Assembly: GCA_022791575.1 (NCBI GenBank)
Contig: JAAVZI010000032.1
Span: forward strand, 1-51,393
Direction of reading: 5' to 3'
DNA from: Lachnospiraceae bacterium
GTDB lineage: Bacteria; Bacillota; Clostridia; Lachnospirales; Lachnospiraceae
DNA: 51,393 nucleotides
Shown: positions 17,276 through 24,644 of the stretch, in pieces
Layout of the letters: the number at the start of each line of letters is the position of its first letter
Numbering within the stretch: position 1 is the first letter of the stretch
Notes under the pieces: generated by a model
Databases searched by the model: none
Seen by the model: only the letters and a program-made list of their open reading frames with translations
What the model was told of the DNA's origin: nothing
Position numbers and translations under genes: made by a program

Positions 17276-17698
17276 ATGGATCATAGCTTACATTATTTAT
17301 TGATGGCAAATCATGCGATGCTGCAGAAACAGCTTTTTGCAGGGATCAAAGATCTGGGGCTCAGTATAGGCCAGCCCAAGGTTCTGGATTTTTTAAAAGA
17401 TCATGATGGGGCAGTGCAAAAGGAGATTGCCAGAGGATGCCATATTGAACCGGCTTCTCTTTCCACGATTCTGACCGGAATGGAGAAAAGCGGGCTGCTG
17501 AACCGTCAGGCCAGTGAGGAGAACCGTAGGATTGTAAATGTCTATCTGACCGATAAGGGAAAAGAACTCAGTGCTAAGATTACGGAAGCATTTATTGAAC
17601 TGGAAGAAAGGGCATTGTCAGGATTGACAGCACAAGAGCGGATTCGTGTGCTGGCAGATCTGACAGCAATACATGATAATCTGGAGGCGGGGCTATGA
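17276..17698 (+). CDS. MarR-family transcriptional regulator
   Basis: Winged-helix regulator of 140 residues. The region about 30-100 contains the recognition segment (QKEIARGCHIEPASLSTILT) and the wing (SEENRRIVNVYLTDKGKEL), typical of MarR. It overlaps the following membrane protein gene by 4 bases and sits behind a promoter with two matching palindromes, so it probably represses itself and that gene. The inducing ligand is unknown. Confidence 0.9.
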   Translation: MDHSLHYLLMANHAMLQKQLFAGIKDLGLSIGQPKVLDFLKDHDGAVQKEIARGCHIEPASLSTILTGMEKSGLLNRQASEENRRIVNVYLTDKGKELSAKITEAFIELEERALSGLTAQERIRVLADLTAIHDNLEAGL

Positions 17699-18384
17699 GT
17701 AGAAAAGAACTTGCCAAAAGGTATCTGTTATTTATCGTAAGTCTGTTTTTTGCGGCAATGGGCGTGGCCATAACAAAACGCGGAGAACTTGGCGTATCGC
17801 CCATTTCGTCTGTGGCAAATCTAGTTAGCTGTAGGTATTCCGGACTTTCGCTGGGAATGTGGCTGATTCTGTGGAACTGTGTTTTGATTCTGGGGCAGAT
17901 ACTGATTCTCAGGAAAGATTTTAATAAGATACAGCTGCTGCAGATTCCGCTGTCATTTGTATTTGGATATTTTACTGATTTTGGAATGTGGTGTGTTTCA
18001 TTTATTCCGGTAACGGGATATGCCGTCCGGCTGCTTCTGGTTGTGTGCGGGGTTGTGGTTCTGGGATTCGGCATTGCCCTGTCTGTGATCGCCAATGTGA
18101 TTATGAATTCCGGGGAGGCATTTGTCAAGGCAGTTTCAGATCAGACGAAGCAGAATTTCGGCAACATTAAAATAGCATTTGATATTTTCTGTGTTATCCT
18201 TTCCGTAGTATTGTCTCTGTTCTTTTTCAGCGGTCAAATAATTGGGACACGAGAGGGGACGGTAATTAGTGCACTGCTGACCGGGGTGGCTGTAAAATTT
18301 TTTGTTAAATATACAAAGGGGCCGGTGGACAAAATGATGGAAACGAATATAAGAAAATCTGCTCTGCCTGCAGGAAAGGATTAG
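17695..18384 (+). CDS. YczE/YitT-like integral membrane protein
   Basis: Membrane protein of 229 residues with five to six hydrophobic segments. The N-terminal block GVAITKRGELGVSPISSVANLVS is typical of the YczE/YyaS/YitT group (DUF6198-type). Function of the family is unclear. It is translationally coupled to the MarR regulator, which suggests a transport role under MarR control. Confidence 0.8.
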   Translation: MSRKELAKRYLLFIVSLFFAAMGVAITKRGELGVSPISSVANLVSCRYSGLSLGMWLILWNCVLILGQILILRKDFNKIQLLQIPLSFVFGYFTDFGMWCVSFIPVTGYAVRLLLVVCGVVVLGFGIALSVIANVIMNSGEAFVKAVSDQTKQNFGNIKIAFDIFCVILSVVLSLFFFSGQIIGTREGTVISALLTGVAVKFFVKYTKGPVDKMMETNIRKSALPAGKD

Positions 18385-18393
18385 CTGTTATAC

Positions 18394-18426
18394 AAAAAGG
18401 CCTTACCGATTCAGTAAGGCCTTTTT
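18394..18426. terminator. strong bidirectional terminator
   Basis: AAAAAGGCCTTAC (18394-18406) pairs perfectly with GTAAGGCCTTTTT (18414-18426) around a seven-base loop. It separates the MarR operon (plus) from the flagellin-region genes (minus). Confidence 0.9.
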
Positions 18427-18488
18427 GCTATTAGTTTTCAATATTTACCAAGCTATCATATGTTTTATAATGTTGTAGGCATGTATTG

Positions 18489-19220
18489 TTAATTGGCATT
18501 TGCGTTTTTGGGCTGCGGAGTAAAGGTAAATTTAATCGTAACCTTTACCGCATCTGAGGTGGACCAGGGATCATTGGTGATTGTCTTATCTGAATTTGTT
18601 TTGGTTGGATTCGCTACAGCGCTGCCGGAAATCTTGAATAATGCAAAGCTGTCATCATTCGCATTGGTATCGTCATTTGCCTTTAAGAGTGCAGCATTGC
18701 TTTTGGAAGCAGGCTTTGCTTTTGAATCGCTGCCGCCAACCTGTGGAATTACAAGCTGGTTAGAGCTTCTGGAATCATATTGATCGGCAAGGACACCTTC
18801 TCCTGATACAACCATATCCATATACAGAAATACCGATTTTGCAGTATCCTTAGCAGTAATATCTTTGCTGGCCATAGTAACAGTAGAACTTTCAGCTTTT
18901 AGTTCGCTGACATTGACAGCAATATCGACATTGCTGTTACTCTGAATCTGGCGCACCGGGCTGTAGATGACAGCATCGGATGTTACACTGGGGGTTACAC
19001 TGGTGTCCGTATATACAACACCAAACGGATTGATCGCGAAGTTTGCATCGGTTGGAACATCTACATCAATAACGGGTTCTTGAACCGTTGAGTCACCGAC
19101 TACATCCTGTCCAGCTGCTGCTTTTGTCATATCATCAATACTTCCGGCAGCAAATGTAGAAAAGGAAGAGTCTAATACCATTGCCATTGTTAGTGCACTT
19201 ACTAATACTTTTTTCTTCAT
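18489..19220 (-). CDS. secreted protein of unknown function
   Basis: Protein of 243 residues read from 19220. AAGGAGG in front of MKKKVLVSALTMAM decides this start over one 20 codons upstream. It has a clear signal peptide with cleavage predicted after TFAA (about residue 25). The mature part is rich in Ser, Thr, Asp, Val and Asn, lacks Cys, has only one Trp (in DPWST), and ends in a β-strand-like VTIKFTFTP segment, somewhat like WxL or TasA-type surface proteins. It is the last gene of the minus-strand csrA-flagellin group. Function unknown. Confidence 0.75.
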   Translation of the reverse strand: MKKKVLVSALTMAMVLDSSFSTFAAGSIDDMTKAAAGQDVVGDSTVQEPVIDVDVPTDANFAINPFGVVYTDTSVTPSVTSDAVIYSPVRQIQSNSNVDIAVNVSELKAESSTVTMASKDITAKDTAKSVFLYMDMVVSGEGVLADQYDSRSSNQLVIPQVGGSDSKAKPASKSNAALLKANDDTNANDDSFALFKISGSAVANPTKTNSDKTITNDPWSTSDAVKVTIKFTFTPQPKNANAN

Positions 19221-19276
19221 AAATAATTCCTCCTTAAAGATTGTAGTTAGGTTGCTATTTTGACTAAAAGATAGAT

Positions 19277-19825
19277 TCACTGTACAATCAGGGTAAGCCC
19301 CACATTTACCTGTGCATGGACTGTTGTTTGATCGGCTTCCACCTGGTTATATACAAGCGTTGCCTCATAAGTTCCTGATGGCAGTGTTGTGTCCTTCAGT
19401 TCAAATTTTTCAATATGCCCTCCCAGGGGAATTAAGCCTGATCGGTAGATTTCTTCCTGGGATTCGTCCAGATAAAGAACCATATACATTTCATAGCTGT
19501 TTCTTGCAGAATTGGACAGATAGCAGGAAAATGATTTTCCATCTGTGCTGACTGCTTGTGTTTTCATCTGCAGATTCATTTGTCCTTCTTTGGCTTTTCT
19601 ATTTAGCTCATCTACGACCTCCTGCATGTTCTGAGAATCTCCGGTAATGACATTTCCATCATATTCCAGAGGATTTTGCTTATCTTCCGGTGTATGATTC
19701 TTGGGTTGAGGAGTGTGCCAGAACCGCCATATAATCAGAACAGATATAGCAAGAAGCAGAAGCAATAGTAAAGCCGGCCATTTTTTGCGGCTTTTCTGAG
19801 ATTTTTCGTTTTTTGTCTCATCCAT
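19277..19825 (-). CDS. membrane-anchored protein of unknown function
   Basis: Protein of 182 residues with a short basic N-terminus, one transmembrane helix (about 17-34, LALLLL-type) and an extracytoplasmic domain with β-strand character ending in VGLTLIVQ. It begins 10 bases after the flagellin stop and precedes the secreted 243-residue protein, so the three are probably co-transcribed. No family was recognised. A role on the cell surface or in flagellar or pilus assembly is only suggested by position. Confidence 0.7.
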   Translation of the reverse strand: MDETKNEKSQKSRKKWPALLLLLLLAISVLIIWRFWHTPQPKNHTPEDKQNPLEYDGNVITGDSQNMQEVVDELNRKAKEGQMNLQMKTQAVSTDGKSFSCYLSNSARNSYEMYMVLYLDESQEEIYRSGLIPLGGHIEKFELKDTTLPSGTYEATLVYNQVEADQTTVHAQVNVGLTLIVQ

Positions 19826-19834
19826 AAAAAGCGA

Positions 19835-20641
19835 TTAGGACAGCAGGGAGAGAACGCTCTGGTTCTGCTGGTTTGCCTGTGCAAGCATAGATGTACCAGC
19901 CTGAGTCAGGATATTGTTCTTGGAGAATTCCGCCATCTCAGCTGCCATATCCACATCACGCACACGGGATTCTACTGATTGCAGATTTTCCTGCGTAATA
20001 TTATCCACGGATACCTGATATTCTAGTTCGTTCTGGTATGCACCTAATTTACTTCTTACGGTTGTTACTGATAAGATCTGATCATCCAGCTCAGTCAGCA
20101 GGTCGGAGTTGCCTTCTCCATCGGCATCGATAGTTACGCCGTCCCAATCAGTCTCATCAATTGTAATCTCCATCCCTTCTCCAGCATTGGCACCGGTCTG
20201 TACATATCCTTCATAAGTTCCATCCAGCAGAATCTTTTTATTAAACTGAGTTTCATCGCCGATCTTTTCGTATACTTCCTGAAGCTGTGTCAACTCATCC
20301 TGAATCTTTTCAAAATCCGCGGACTCATCATCTAGTACAGAACTATTGGAAGCCTGAACAACAAGTTCTCTGGCTCTTTGTAAGATGGAATGTCGTTCCC
20401 CTAATGCGCCTTCAGCTGTCTGAAGCATGGAAATTGCATCTTGGCAGTTAGAGGAAGCCTGCCTAAGGCCGCGGATCTGAGTTCTCATTTTTTCGGAAAT
20501 TGCCAGTCCGGCTGCATCATCTGCAGATCGGTTAATACGATATCCGCTGGATAACTTTTCAGTAGATTTCTGTACAGACTTGTTAGTGATACCTAACTGT
20601 CTGTTTGCATTCATAGATGCCATATTGTGTTGAATTCTCAT
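19835..20641 (-). CDS. hag: flagellin
   Basis: Short flagellin of 268 residues with complete conserved ends. The N-terminal D0/D1 runs from MRIQHNMASMNANRQLG through SADDAAGLAISEKMR; the C-terminal D1/D0 ends NILTQAGTSMLAQANQQN…SLLS. The variable middle is only about 70 residues, as in other small Firmicutes flagellins. It would be exported by the flagellar type III system; no other flagellar gene is in the window. AAGGAGG precedes the start, and a GGA-containing hairpin lies just upstream of it, which together with csrA next door suggests translational repression by CsrA. Confidence 0.95.
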   Translation of the reverse strand: MRIQHNMASMNANRQLGITNKSVQKSTEKLSSGYRINRSADDAAGLAISEKMRTQIRGLRQASSNCQDAISMLQTAEGALGERHSILQRARELVVQASNSSVLDDESADFEKIQDELTQLQEVYEKIGDETQFNKKILLDGTYEGYVQTGANAGEGMEITIDETDWDGVTIDADGEGNSDLLTELDDQILSVTTVRSKLGAYQNELEYQVSVDNITQENLQSVESRVRDVDMAAEMAEFSKNNILTQAGTSMLAQANQQNQSVLSLLS

Positions 20642-20649
20642 AAATAGTA

Positions 20650-20684
20650 CCTCCTTGTTTTATGCACCGCAAATCCATTTGCGG
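20650..20684 (-). promoter_or_regulatory. candidate CsrA target in the flagellin 5' UTR
   Basis: On the transcript, CCGCAAAUGGAUUUGCGG (20684-20667) forms a hairpin that presents AUGGA in its loop, and the Shine-Dalgarno AAGGAGG (20656-20650) lies about 10 bases further on. A GGA-loop hairpin plus a GGA in the SD is the arrangement by which CsrA blocks hag translation in Bacillus subtilis. Confidence 0.6.
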
Positions 20685-20754
20685 CTGATTTTTATAATAT
20701 CCGAAAATGCGGTATCAGCAGCGGGCCCGGCAGCAGATGCCGTCTTTCCGGTTA

Positions 20755-21009
20755 CTATCCTTTTCTTGTTCTGCCGGTTCCTTTGGGTTTTCGATACCGT
20801 TCAGGCAGATCTGGGACTGCATAATAGTTCCGATTTTTTTCTTTCAGTTCGGGATGTTCCCGTTCTAAAACCGAACTTCTGACAATCCCTAATTCTTTAG
20901 GGGCATCAATCATAATACGCAGGTTATTTTTTGTTCCACCGAGGAACACAATTCTGATATCATCACCAAGCATTAAATATTCCTCCGTACTAAGCGTAAG
21001 TCTAAGCAT
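20755..21009 (-). CDS. csrA: carbon storage regulator CsrA
   Basis: RNA-binding translational repressor of 84 residues. The β-strand core is visible (MLRLTLSTEEYLMLGDDIRIVFL, then LRIMIDAPKELGIVRSSVLE). The family's usual length is 60-75, so it has a basic C-terminal extension (RYRKPKGTGRTRKG). The N-terminal strand is diverged from the usual MLVLTRKxGE. The start at 21009 has AGGAGGA in front; a start eight codons upstream does not. Located directly upstream of the flagellin gene; no fliW gene, its usual antagonist, is visible. Confidence 0.88.
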   Translation of the reverse strand: MLRLTLSTEEYLMLGDDIRIVFLGGTKNNLRIMIDAPKELGIVRSSVLEREHPELKEKNRNYYAVPDLPERYRKPKGTGRTRKG

Positions 21010-21054
21010 ACGAATTCCTCCTTGTCTCAGCATTACCCAAGAAAATACAACAAA

Positions 21055-21070
21055 TGTTAGTAAAGTGTTG
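21055..21070 (+). repeat. recombination-core-like site, left copy
   Basis: TGTTAGTAAAGTGTTG occurs here and as an exact inverted copy at 21774-21789. With its flanks (ATACAACA…TGTTGTAT) it forms an imperfect palindrome with an asymmetric centre, like a tyrosine-recombinase core. The two sites bracket a decayed tyrosine recombinase gene. Confidence 0.6.
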
Positions 21071-21088
21071 TATATACGTCATGAGATG

Positions 21089-21120
21089 GGAACCACGTAG
21101 TAGAAGGAGCCCTGATAACA
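21089..21120 (+). repeat. diverged third copy of the 32-bp repeat
   Basis: Matches the 2197-2228 unit at 24 of 32 positions, including GGA, CCACG, AGGAG and CCTG blocks. It lies upstream of csrA on the opposite side of the window from the other copies. Confidence 0.5.
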
Positions 21121-21232
21121 TAGTAATTTGGATGTCATCAAGTAATATGAGAAAAATAACTGCTTTTTGTATCCGTATGTTGTAAAGTAATATAGCAAAA
21201 AAAATAATAGAAATAATCAGGAGGAAGAAAAA

Positions 21233-21714
21233 ATGGGTACAACAACACAACCAATCAAGAATAAAAAGGATTTATTGAATTTTAGAAATTATTACAAAGT
21301 AATCGAAAAAAAGCCAAGAAACTATGCGCTGATAGTATTAGGCCTGAATTCCGCGTTGCGAATTGGAGATCTGCTATCCCTTCACTGGCAGCAGGTTTAT
21401 AATTCTAAGACCGGGCAGTATTGCGAACATATTTCTATCATCGAAGAGAAGACAAATAAGCAGAATACAATTGCCATTAATTCTGCGATAACAGAAGCCC
21501 TGGATTTTTACCGCCATTCTTTAGATACAATAAAACCTGCCGATTATATCTTTCCAAGTCAGAAGGCGCCTTATGAAAAGCTGAGCCGGTCCCAGGCATT
21601 CCGCCTGTATTATTGATGAGTATTTATAATCACTCATCTTATGAAATCACCAAGCATTATCTTTGTATTGATCAAGAGGAGAAAGATGAAGTTTATTTAA
21701 AAAATTTTTTGTAA
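21233..21714 (+). pseudogene. broken catalytic-domain-only tyrosine recombinase
   Basis: Part 1 (21233-21616, 127 codons, good AGGAGG) starts a short tyrosine recombinase and includes the Arg-I region (LGLNSALRIGDLLSLHW). It stops at TGA after RSQAFRLYY. Part 2 (21616-21714, different frame) is the matching C-terminus, with NHSSYEITKHYL carrying the catalytic Tyr and ending EEKDEVYLKNFL. The block with HxLR (Arg-II) between them is missing, so an internal deletion of about 35-40 codons with frameshift has inactivated the gene. Intact relatives are about 180 residues. Confidence 0.8.
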
Positions 21715-21759
21715 TTTTTTTCAGATATCTATTAAGTTTTCTGATTATCATCCGATATT

Positions 21760-21810
21760 AATAATAGAAAATGCAACACTTTACTAACAAGTGTTGCATT
21801 TTCTATTATT
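21760..21810. terminator. 21-bp perfect hairpin containing the inverted core site
   Basis: Arms 21760-21780 and 21790-21810 pair perfectly over 21 bp around the loop TTACTAACA. It can act as a bidirectional terminator (A- and T-rich outer ends). Its centre, CAACACTTTACTAACA (21774-21789), is the exact reverse complement of the site at 21055-21070. Confidence 0.8.
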
Positions 21811-21891
21811 TCCAATTTGTATTTTTTCAAACACTATGATAAAATAAAAACGAAGGATAGATACGATTATAGATAGAATGGAACTTTATAT

Positions 21892-22548
21892 ATGAAATCA
21901 AAAAGGATTTTAGTAAAAATATGCGGCCTGACCAGAGTGGAAGAGGCAGCTTACGTAAATCAATATAATGCCGATTTGGCTGGTATGGTACTATTTTTTC
22001 CCAAAAGCAGCAGGAATCTAACAATCAGTCAGGCAGAGGCAGTCATGCACGCGCTCAATCCCATAATTCAAAAAGTGGCAGTTGTAGTCTCACCGAATTT
22101 AGAACAGATCCGGCAGATCGAAGCGGCTGGTTTTGATTATATTCAGATTCATGGAGAGCTTTCTTCTGATATCCTTTCTGCCGTTCATCTTCCTATCCTG
22201 AAAGCATATAACGTCACCGATATGAAACAATATGAAAAGTATCAACAGTATCCGCAAATTGTTGGTTATGTTCTGGATGCCCAGGAACCAGGAAGTGGTA
22301 AAACGTTTGACTGGAAGCTTGCAGAACAGATTCCAAGAGATGGGAAGCTCTTATTTCTGGCCGGCGGTCTGAATCCAGAGAATGTAAAACAGGCCATTGT
22401 ACAGGTACATCCGGATGGTGTGGATGTATCTTCTGGTGTCGAATATGACCATAGCGTAAACGGCAGCATTTCCGGCAGGGTTCTTTCAAATCCCGGTAAA
22501 GATCCCATAAAAATAAAGCGTTTTATAGAAAATGTAAGGAGCGGATAA
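21892..22548 (+). CDS. trpF: phosphoribosylanthranilate isomerase
   Basis: TIM-barrel isomerase of 218 residues for the third step of tryptophan synthesis. The catalytic general base Cys sits in VKICGLTR (residues 8-15 region), the catalytic Asp in VLDAQEPGSGKTFDW (about 123-137), and the phosphate-binding GGLNPENV and GVDVSSGVE motifs are present. Unusually it stands alone: no other trp gene is nearby, and it is followed after 2 bases by an AraC-type regulator. The Shine-Dalgarno sequence is weak. Confidence 0.9.
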   Translation: MKSKRILVKICGLTRVEEAAYVNQYNADLAGMVLFFPKSSRNLTISQAEAVMHALNPIIQKVAVVVSPNLEQIRQIEAAGFDYIQIHGELSSDILSAVHLPILKAYNVTDMKQYEKYQQYPQIVGYVLDAQEPGSGKTFDWKLAEQIPRDGKLLFLAGGLNPENVKQAIVQVHPDGVDVSSGVEYDHSVNGSISGRVLSNPGKDPIKIKRFIENVRSG

Positions 22549-22550
22549 AG

Positions 22551-23426
22551 ATGTTCCGGCAGATTTATGAACAATTGCAGTTGGATGCGGATTTTCCTTT
22601 TGTTATTTTTGAAACTTCAGAAAAGCAGCAGTTTCTTCATTATCACGATTTTCTGGAATTAAATATTGTAGAGTATGGTGAAGGAAGCTATATGATAGAT
22701 GGCAGGAACTATCCGATATTGCCGGGCGATATTTTTGTCATTAATAATAAAGAACCCCACATGGCTGTCCATCAAAGTATGCATGACGGCAGTTTAAAAC
22801 TGACCGTACTGGCATTCGATATCAGTCTGCTCTGGCGCAATAAAGAAATCAGCCGTTTTCTTACTCCTTTTTTCTCCAGAAATGAGCAGTTTTCTCATCG
22901 AATCGGTAGTCAGAGCCGTTACTATCCCCAGATGGCGGAGCTGTTTCGGACCATTGCACAAGAATACCAAGAGCAGGAAAAGGGCTGGCAGAGCGGAGTC
23001 GAATCCCTGCTGATGTACCTTCTGACTTTGCTCTACCGCTGTTATGACGAGAAGCAGGAGCTAGAAGAGGAGAGGAAAGATTTTCAGAAACTGTATACCC
23101 GGATCTGTGCGGTATTTGAGTACATTGATCGGCATTTCTGCGAAAGCATTACCTTGGACCAGCTGGCAGAGCTGGTATCTTTAAGTCCTCATTATCTGTG
23201 TAAATGTTTTAAGAAAGTAACCGGCAGAACAATCTTTGAGTATATTGAGCAGATGCGGATTCAATATAGCTGTTATCTGCTTCGTACAACGGAGGATTCC
23301 ATTTTGGATATTGCATGGAATTCCGGGTTTCGTACAGTTAGTTATTATAATCGGGTATTTAAGAAAAGCGAAGGAATCTCCCCGCGGGATTACCGCAGGC
23401 AGAAGATAAGCAGGGAATCTTTGTAA
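22551..23426 (+). CDS. AraC-family transcriptional regulator with cupin domain
   Basis: Regulator of 291 residues. The N-terminal cupin-like sensor (about 20-90) contains FLHYHDFLELNIVEYGEGSYMI-type strands and an NKEPHM motif. The C-terminal double helix-turn-helix (about 190-288) has LDQLAELVSLSPHYLCKCFKK and a final FRTVSYYNRVFKKSEGISPRDYR. Such proteins usually answer to sugars or small metabolites. It is coupled to trpF by position (2-base gap) and ends 9 bases from the convergent DtxR/MntR gene. Confidence 0.9.
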   Translation: MFRQIYEQLQLDADFPFVIFETSEKQQFLHYHDFLELNIVEYGEGSYMIDGRNYPILPGDIFVINNKEPHMAVHQSMHDGSLKLTVLAFDISLLWRNKEISRFLTPFFSRNEQFSHRIGSQSRYYPQMAELFRTIAQEYQEQEKGWQSGVESLLMYLLTLLYRCYDEKQELEEERKDFQKLYTRICAVFEYIDRHFCESITLDQLAELVSLSPHYLCKCFKKVTGRTIFEYIEQMRIQYSCYLLRTTEDSILDIAWNSGFRTVSYYNRVFKKSEGISPRDYRRQKISRESL

Positions 23427-23435
23427 ATGGTGGAT

Positions 23436-23810
23436 CTATTTTGTTTTCTTAAGATGGATGTGCTTTTTTATGGCTTCAAAGCTTTCTTTGCTGATAATAT
23501 GTTCCATTTTACAGGCATCTTCTTCGGCAGTTTCTTTATTTACCCCAAGGCTGACCAGCCAGTTGGTGAGAAGTTCATGACGTTCATAAATCATTTCTGC
23601 AATTTCCTGTCCGGATTGGGTTAGATAGATATATCCATCTTTGGTTACTGTGATTTGTTCTTTTTCACGCAGATTTTTCATGGCCACACTGACGCTTGGT
23701 TTTTTAAAGCCAAGCGTTTCTGCAATGTCTACGGAACGTACAACAGGAAGCGTTTTGCTTAAGATCAGTATGGTTTCCAGATAATTTTCAGCAGATTCAT
23801 TTTTATACAT
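23436..23810 (-). CDS. DtxR/MntR-family metal-dependent regulator
   Basis: Protein of 124 residues: N-terminal winged helix (about 8-65, containing SVDIAETLGFKKPSVSVAMKNL) and a metal-binding dimerisation domain (ERHELLTNWLVSLGV, EEDACKMEHIIS). It lacks the C-terminal SH3-like domain, like MntR. Divergent from the feo genes, whose promoters carry TTAGT-N4-ACTAA boxes, so it is the likely iron- or manganese-responsive repressor of feoAB. Confidence 0.88.
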   Translation of the reverse strand: MYKNESAENYLETILILSKTLPVVRSVDIAETLGFKKPSVSVAMKNLREKEQITVTKDGYIYLTQSGQEIAEMIYERHELLTNWLVSLGVNKETAEEDACKMEHIISKESFEAIKKHIHLKKTK

Positions 23811-23964
23811 GGGAATACCTCACATTTCTAATTGTTTTGCAGTCGGTCTGCGGCTGGAGCATGGTTGAAATAATTTTCCCATACTCTCAGTATATATTTA
23901 CATATTAGGATAGCACATTTCCACTCATTTGGCAAATAAGCTGGAAAAAATTTAAAAAAAATTA

Positions 23965-23995
23965 TTGACAACTAATCGGAGTTAGTGTAAACTAA
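23965..23995 (+). promoter_or_regulatory. feoA promoter with metalloregulator box
   Basis: TTGACA at 23965-23970 with TAAACT 17 bases downstream (23988-23993). The palindromic box TTAGT-GTAA-ACTAA (23982-23995) covers the -10; an extra ACTAA (23971-23975) stands in the spacer. The same box architecture recurs upstream of feoB at 24552-24565. Confidence 0.6.
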
Positions 23996-24077
23996 TACAT
24001 ATCATTAAATTAGAGGTTTATGAGCTGTGAGCACATCAGCGCATTTCCTTTAAGAAAATCTTAACAAGGAGGAGAAA

Positions 24078-24290
24078 ATGCCGTTATCTATGAGAAAAGC
24101 CGGGGAAACCAGTGTGATTTCTAAAATCGGCGGAAGAGAAGAGACCAGACAATTTCTGCATAAGCTGGGTTTTATTGTGGGTGATTCAGTGACCATCATA
24201 TCTGAGATTGGCGGTAATATCATCGTCAATGTTAAGGAATCCAGAGTGGCCATTGGAAAGGATATGGCAAATAAAATCATGGTCCGTTAG
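24078..24290 (+). CDS. feoA: FeoA-like ferrous iron transport protein (first copy)
   Basis: SH3-like protein of 70 residues with the FeoA pattern: a G-rich start, LHKLGFIVGDSVTIIS, then GGNIIVNVKESRVAIGKDMANKIMV. FeoA is a small cytosolic partner of FeoB in Fe(II) uptake. Two different feoA genes in tandem precede feoB, as in many Clostridia. AAGGAGGAG is directly upstream. Confidence 0.9.
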   Translation: MPLSMRKAGETSVISKIGGREETRQFLHKLGFIVGDSVTIISEIGGNIIVNVKESRVAIGKDMANKIMVR

Positions 24291-24312
24291 CTGCGGCCAG
24301 AAAGGAGAGTCT

Positions 24313-24534
24313 ATGAAAACATTAAAAGAGATTCCGTGTGGAGAAACGGTAACAGTGACAAAATTAACTGGTGAAGGGCCTGTAAAAAGAAGGATTATGG
24401 ATATGGGAATTACAAAGGGAGTAAAGGTATTTGTAAGAAAAATGGCGCCGCTCGGAGATCCAGTTGAGGTGACAGTCCGTGGGTATGAGTTGTCTCTAAG
24501 AAAAGCAGATGCAGAAATGATTTTAGTGGAGTAA
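24313..24534 (+). CDS. feoA: FeoA-like ferrous iron transport protein (second copy)
   Basis: FeoA domain of 73 residues: MKTLKEIPCGETVTV, then GPVKRRIMDMGITKGVKVFVRKMAPLGDPVEV, and an RGYELSLRKADAE end, a textbook FeoA. The frame is open upstream to 24208 inside the first feoA; the ATG at 24313 with AAAGGAGAG is the start. Together with the first copy it forms the FeoA pair feeding FeoB. Confidence 0.92.
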   Translation: MKTLKEIPCGETVTVTKLTGEGPVKRRIMDMGITKGVKVFVRKMAPLGDPVEVTVRGYELSLRKADAEMILVE

Positions 24535-24551
24535 TTTTTTTTGGACACGAG

Positions 24552-24586
24552 TTAGTTTGGACTAATAAAGATTAGTTTGAGCAAAT
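24552..24586 (+). promoter_or_regulatory. second metalloregulator box, upstream of feoB
   Basis: TTAGT-TTGG-ACTAA (24552-24565) has the same layout as the feoA box, and a degenerate third copy TTAGT-TTGA-GCAAA follows (24572-24585). Suggests separate metal control of feoB transcription between the second feoA and feoB. Confidence 0.6.
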
Positions 24587-24644
24587 AAAAATTAAATATG
24601 CCTAATAACAATCAAGGGAAGGATTAAGAAAAGAGGTTGAAGAT

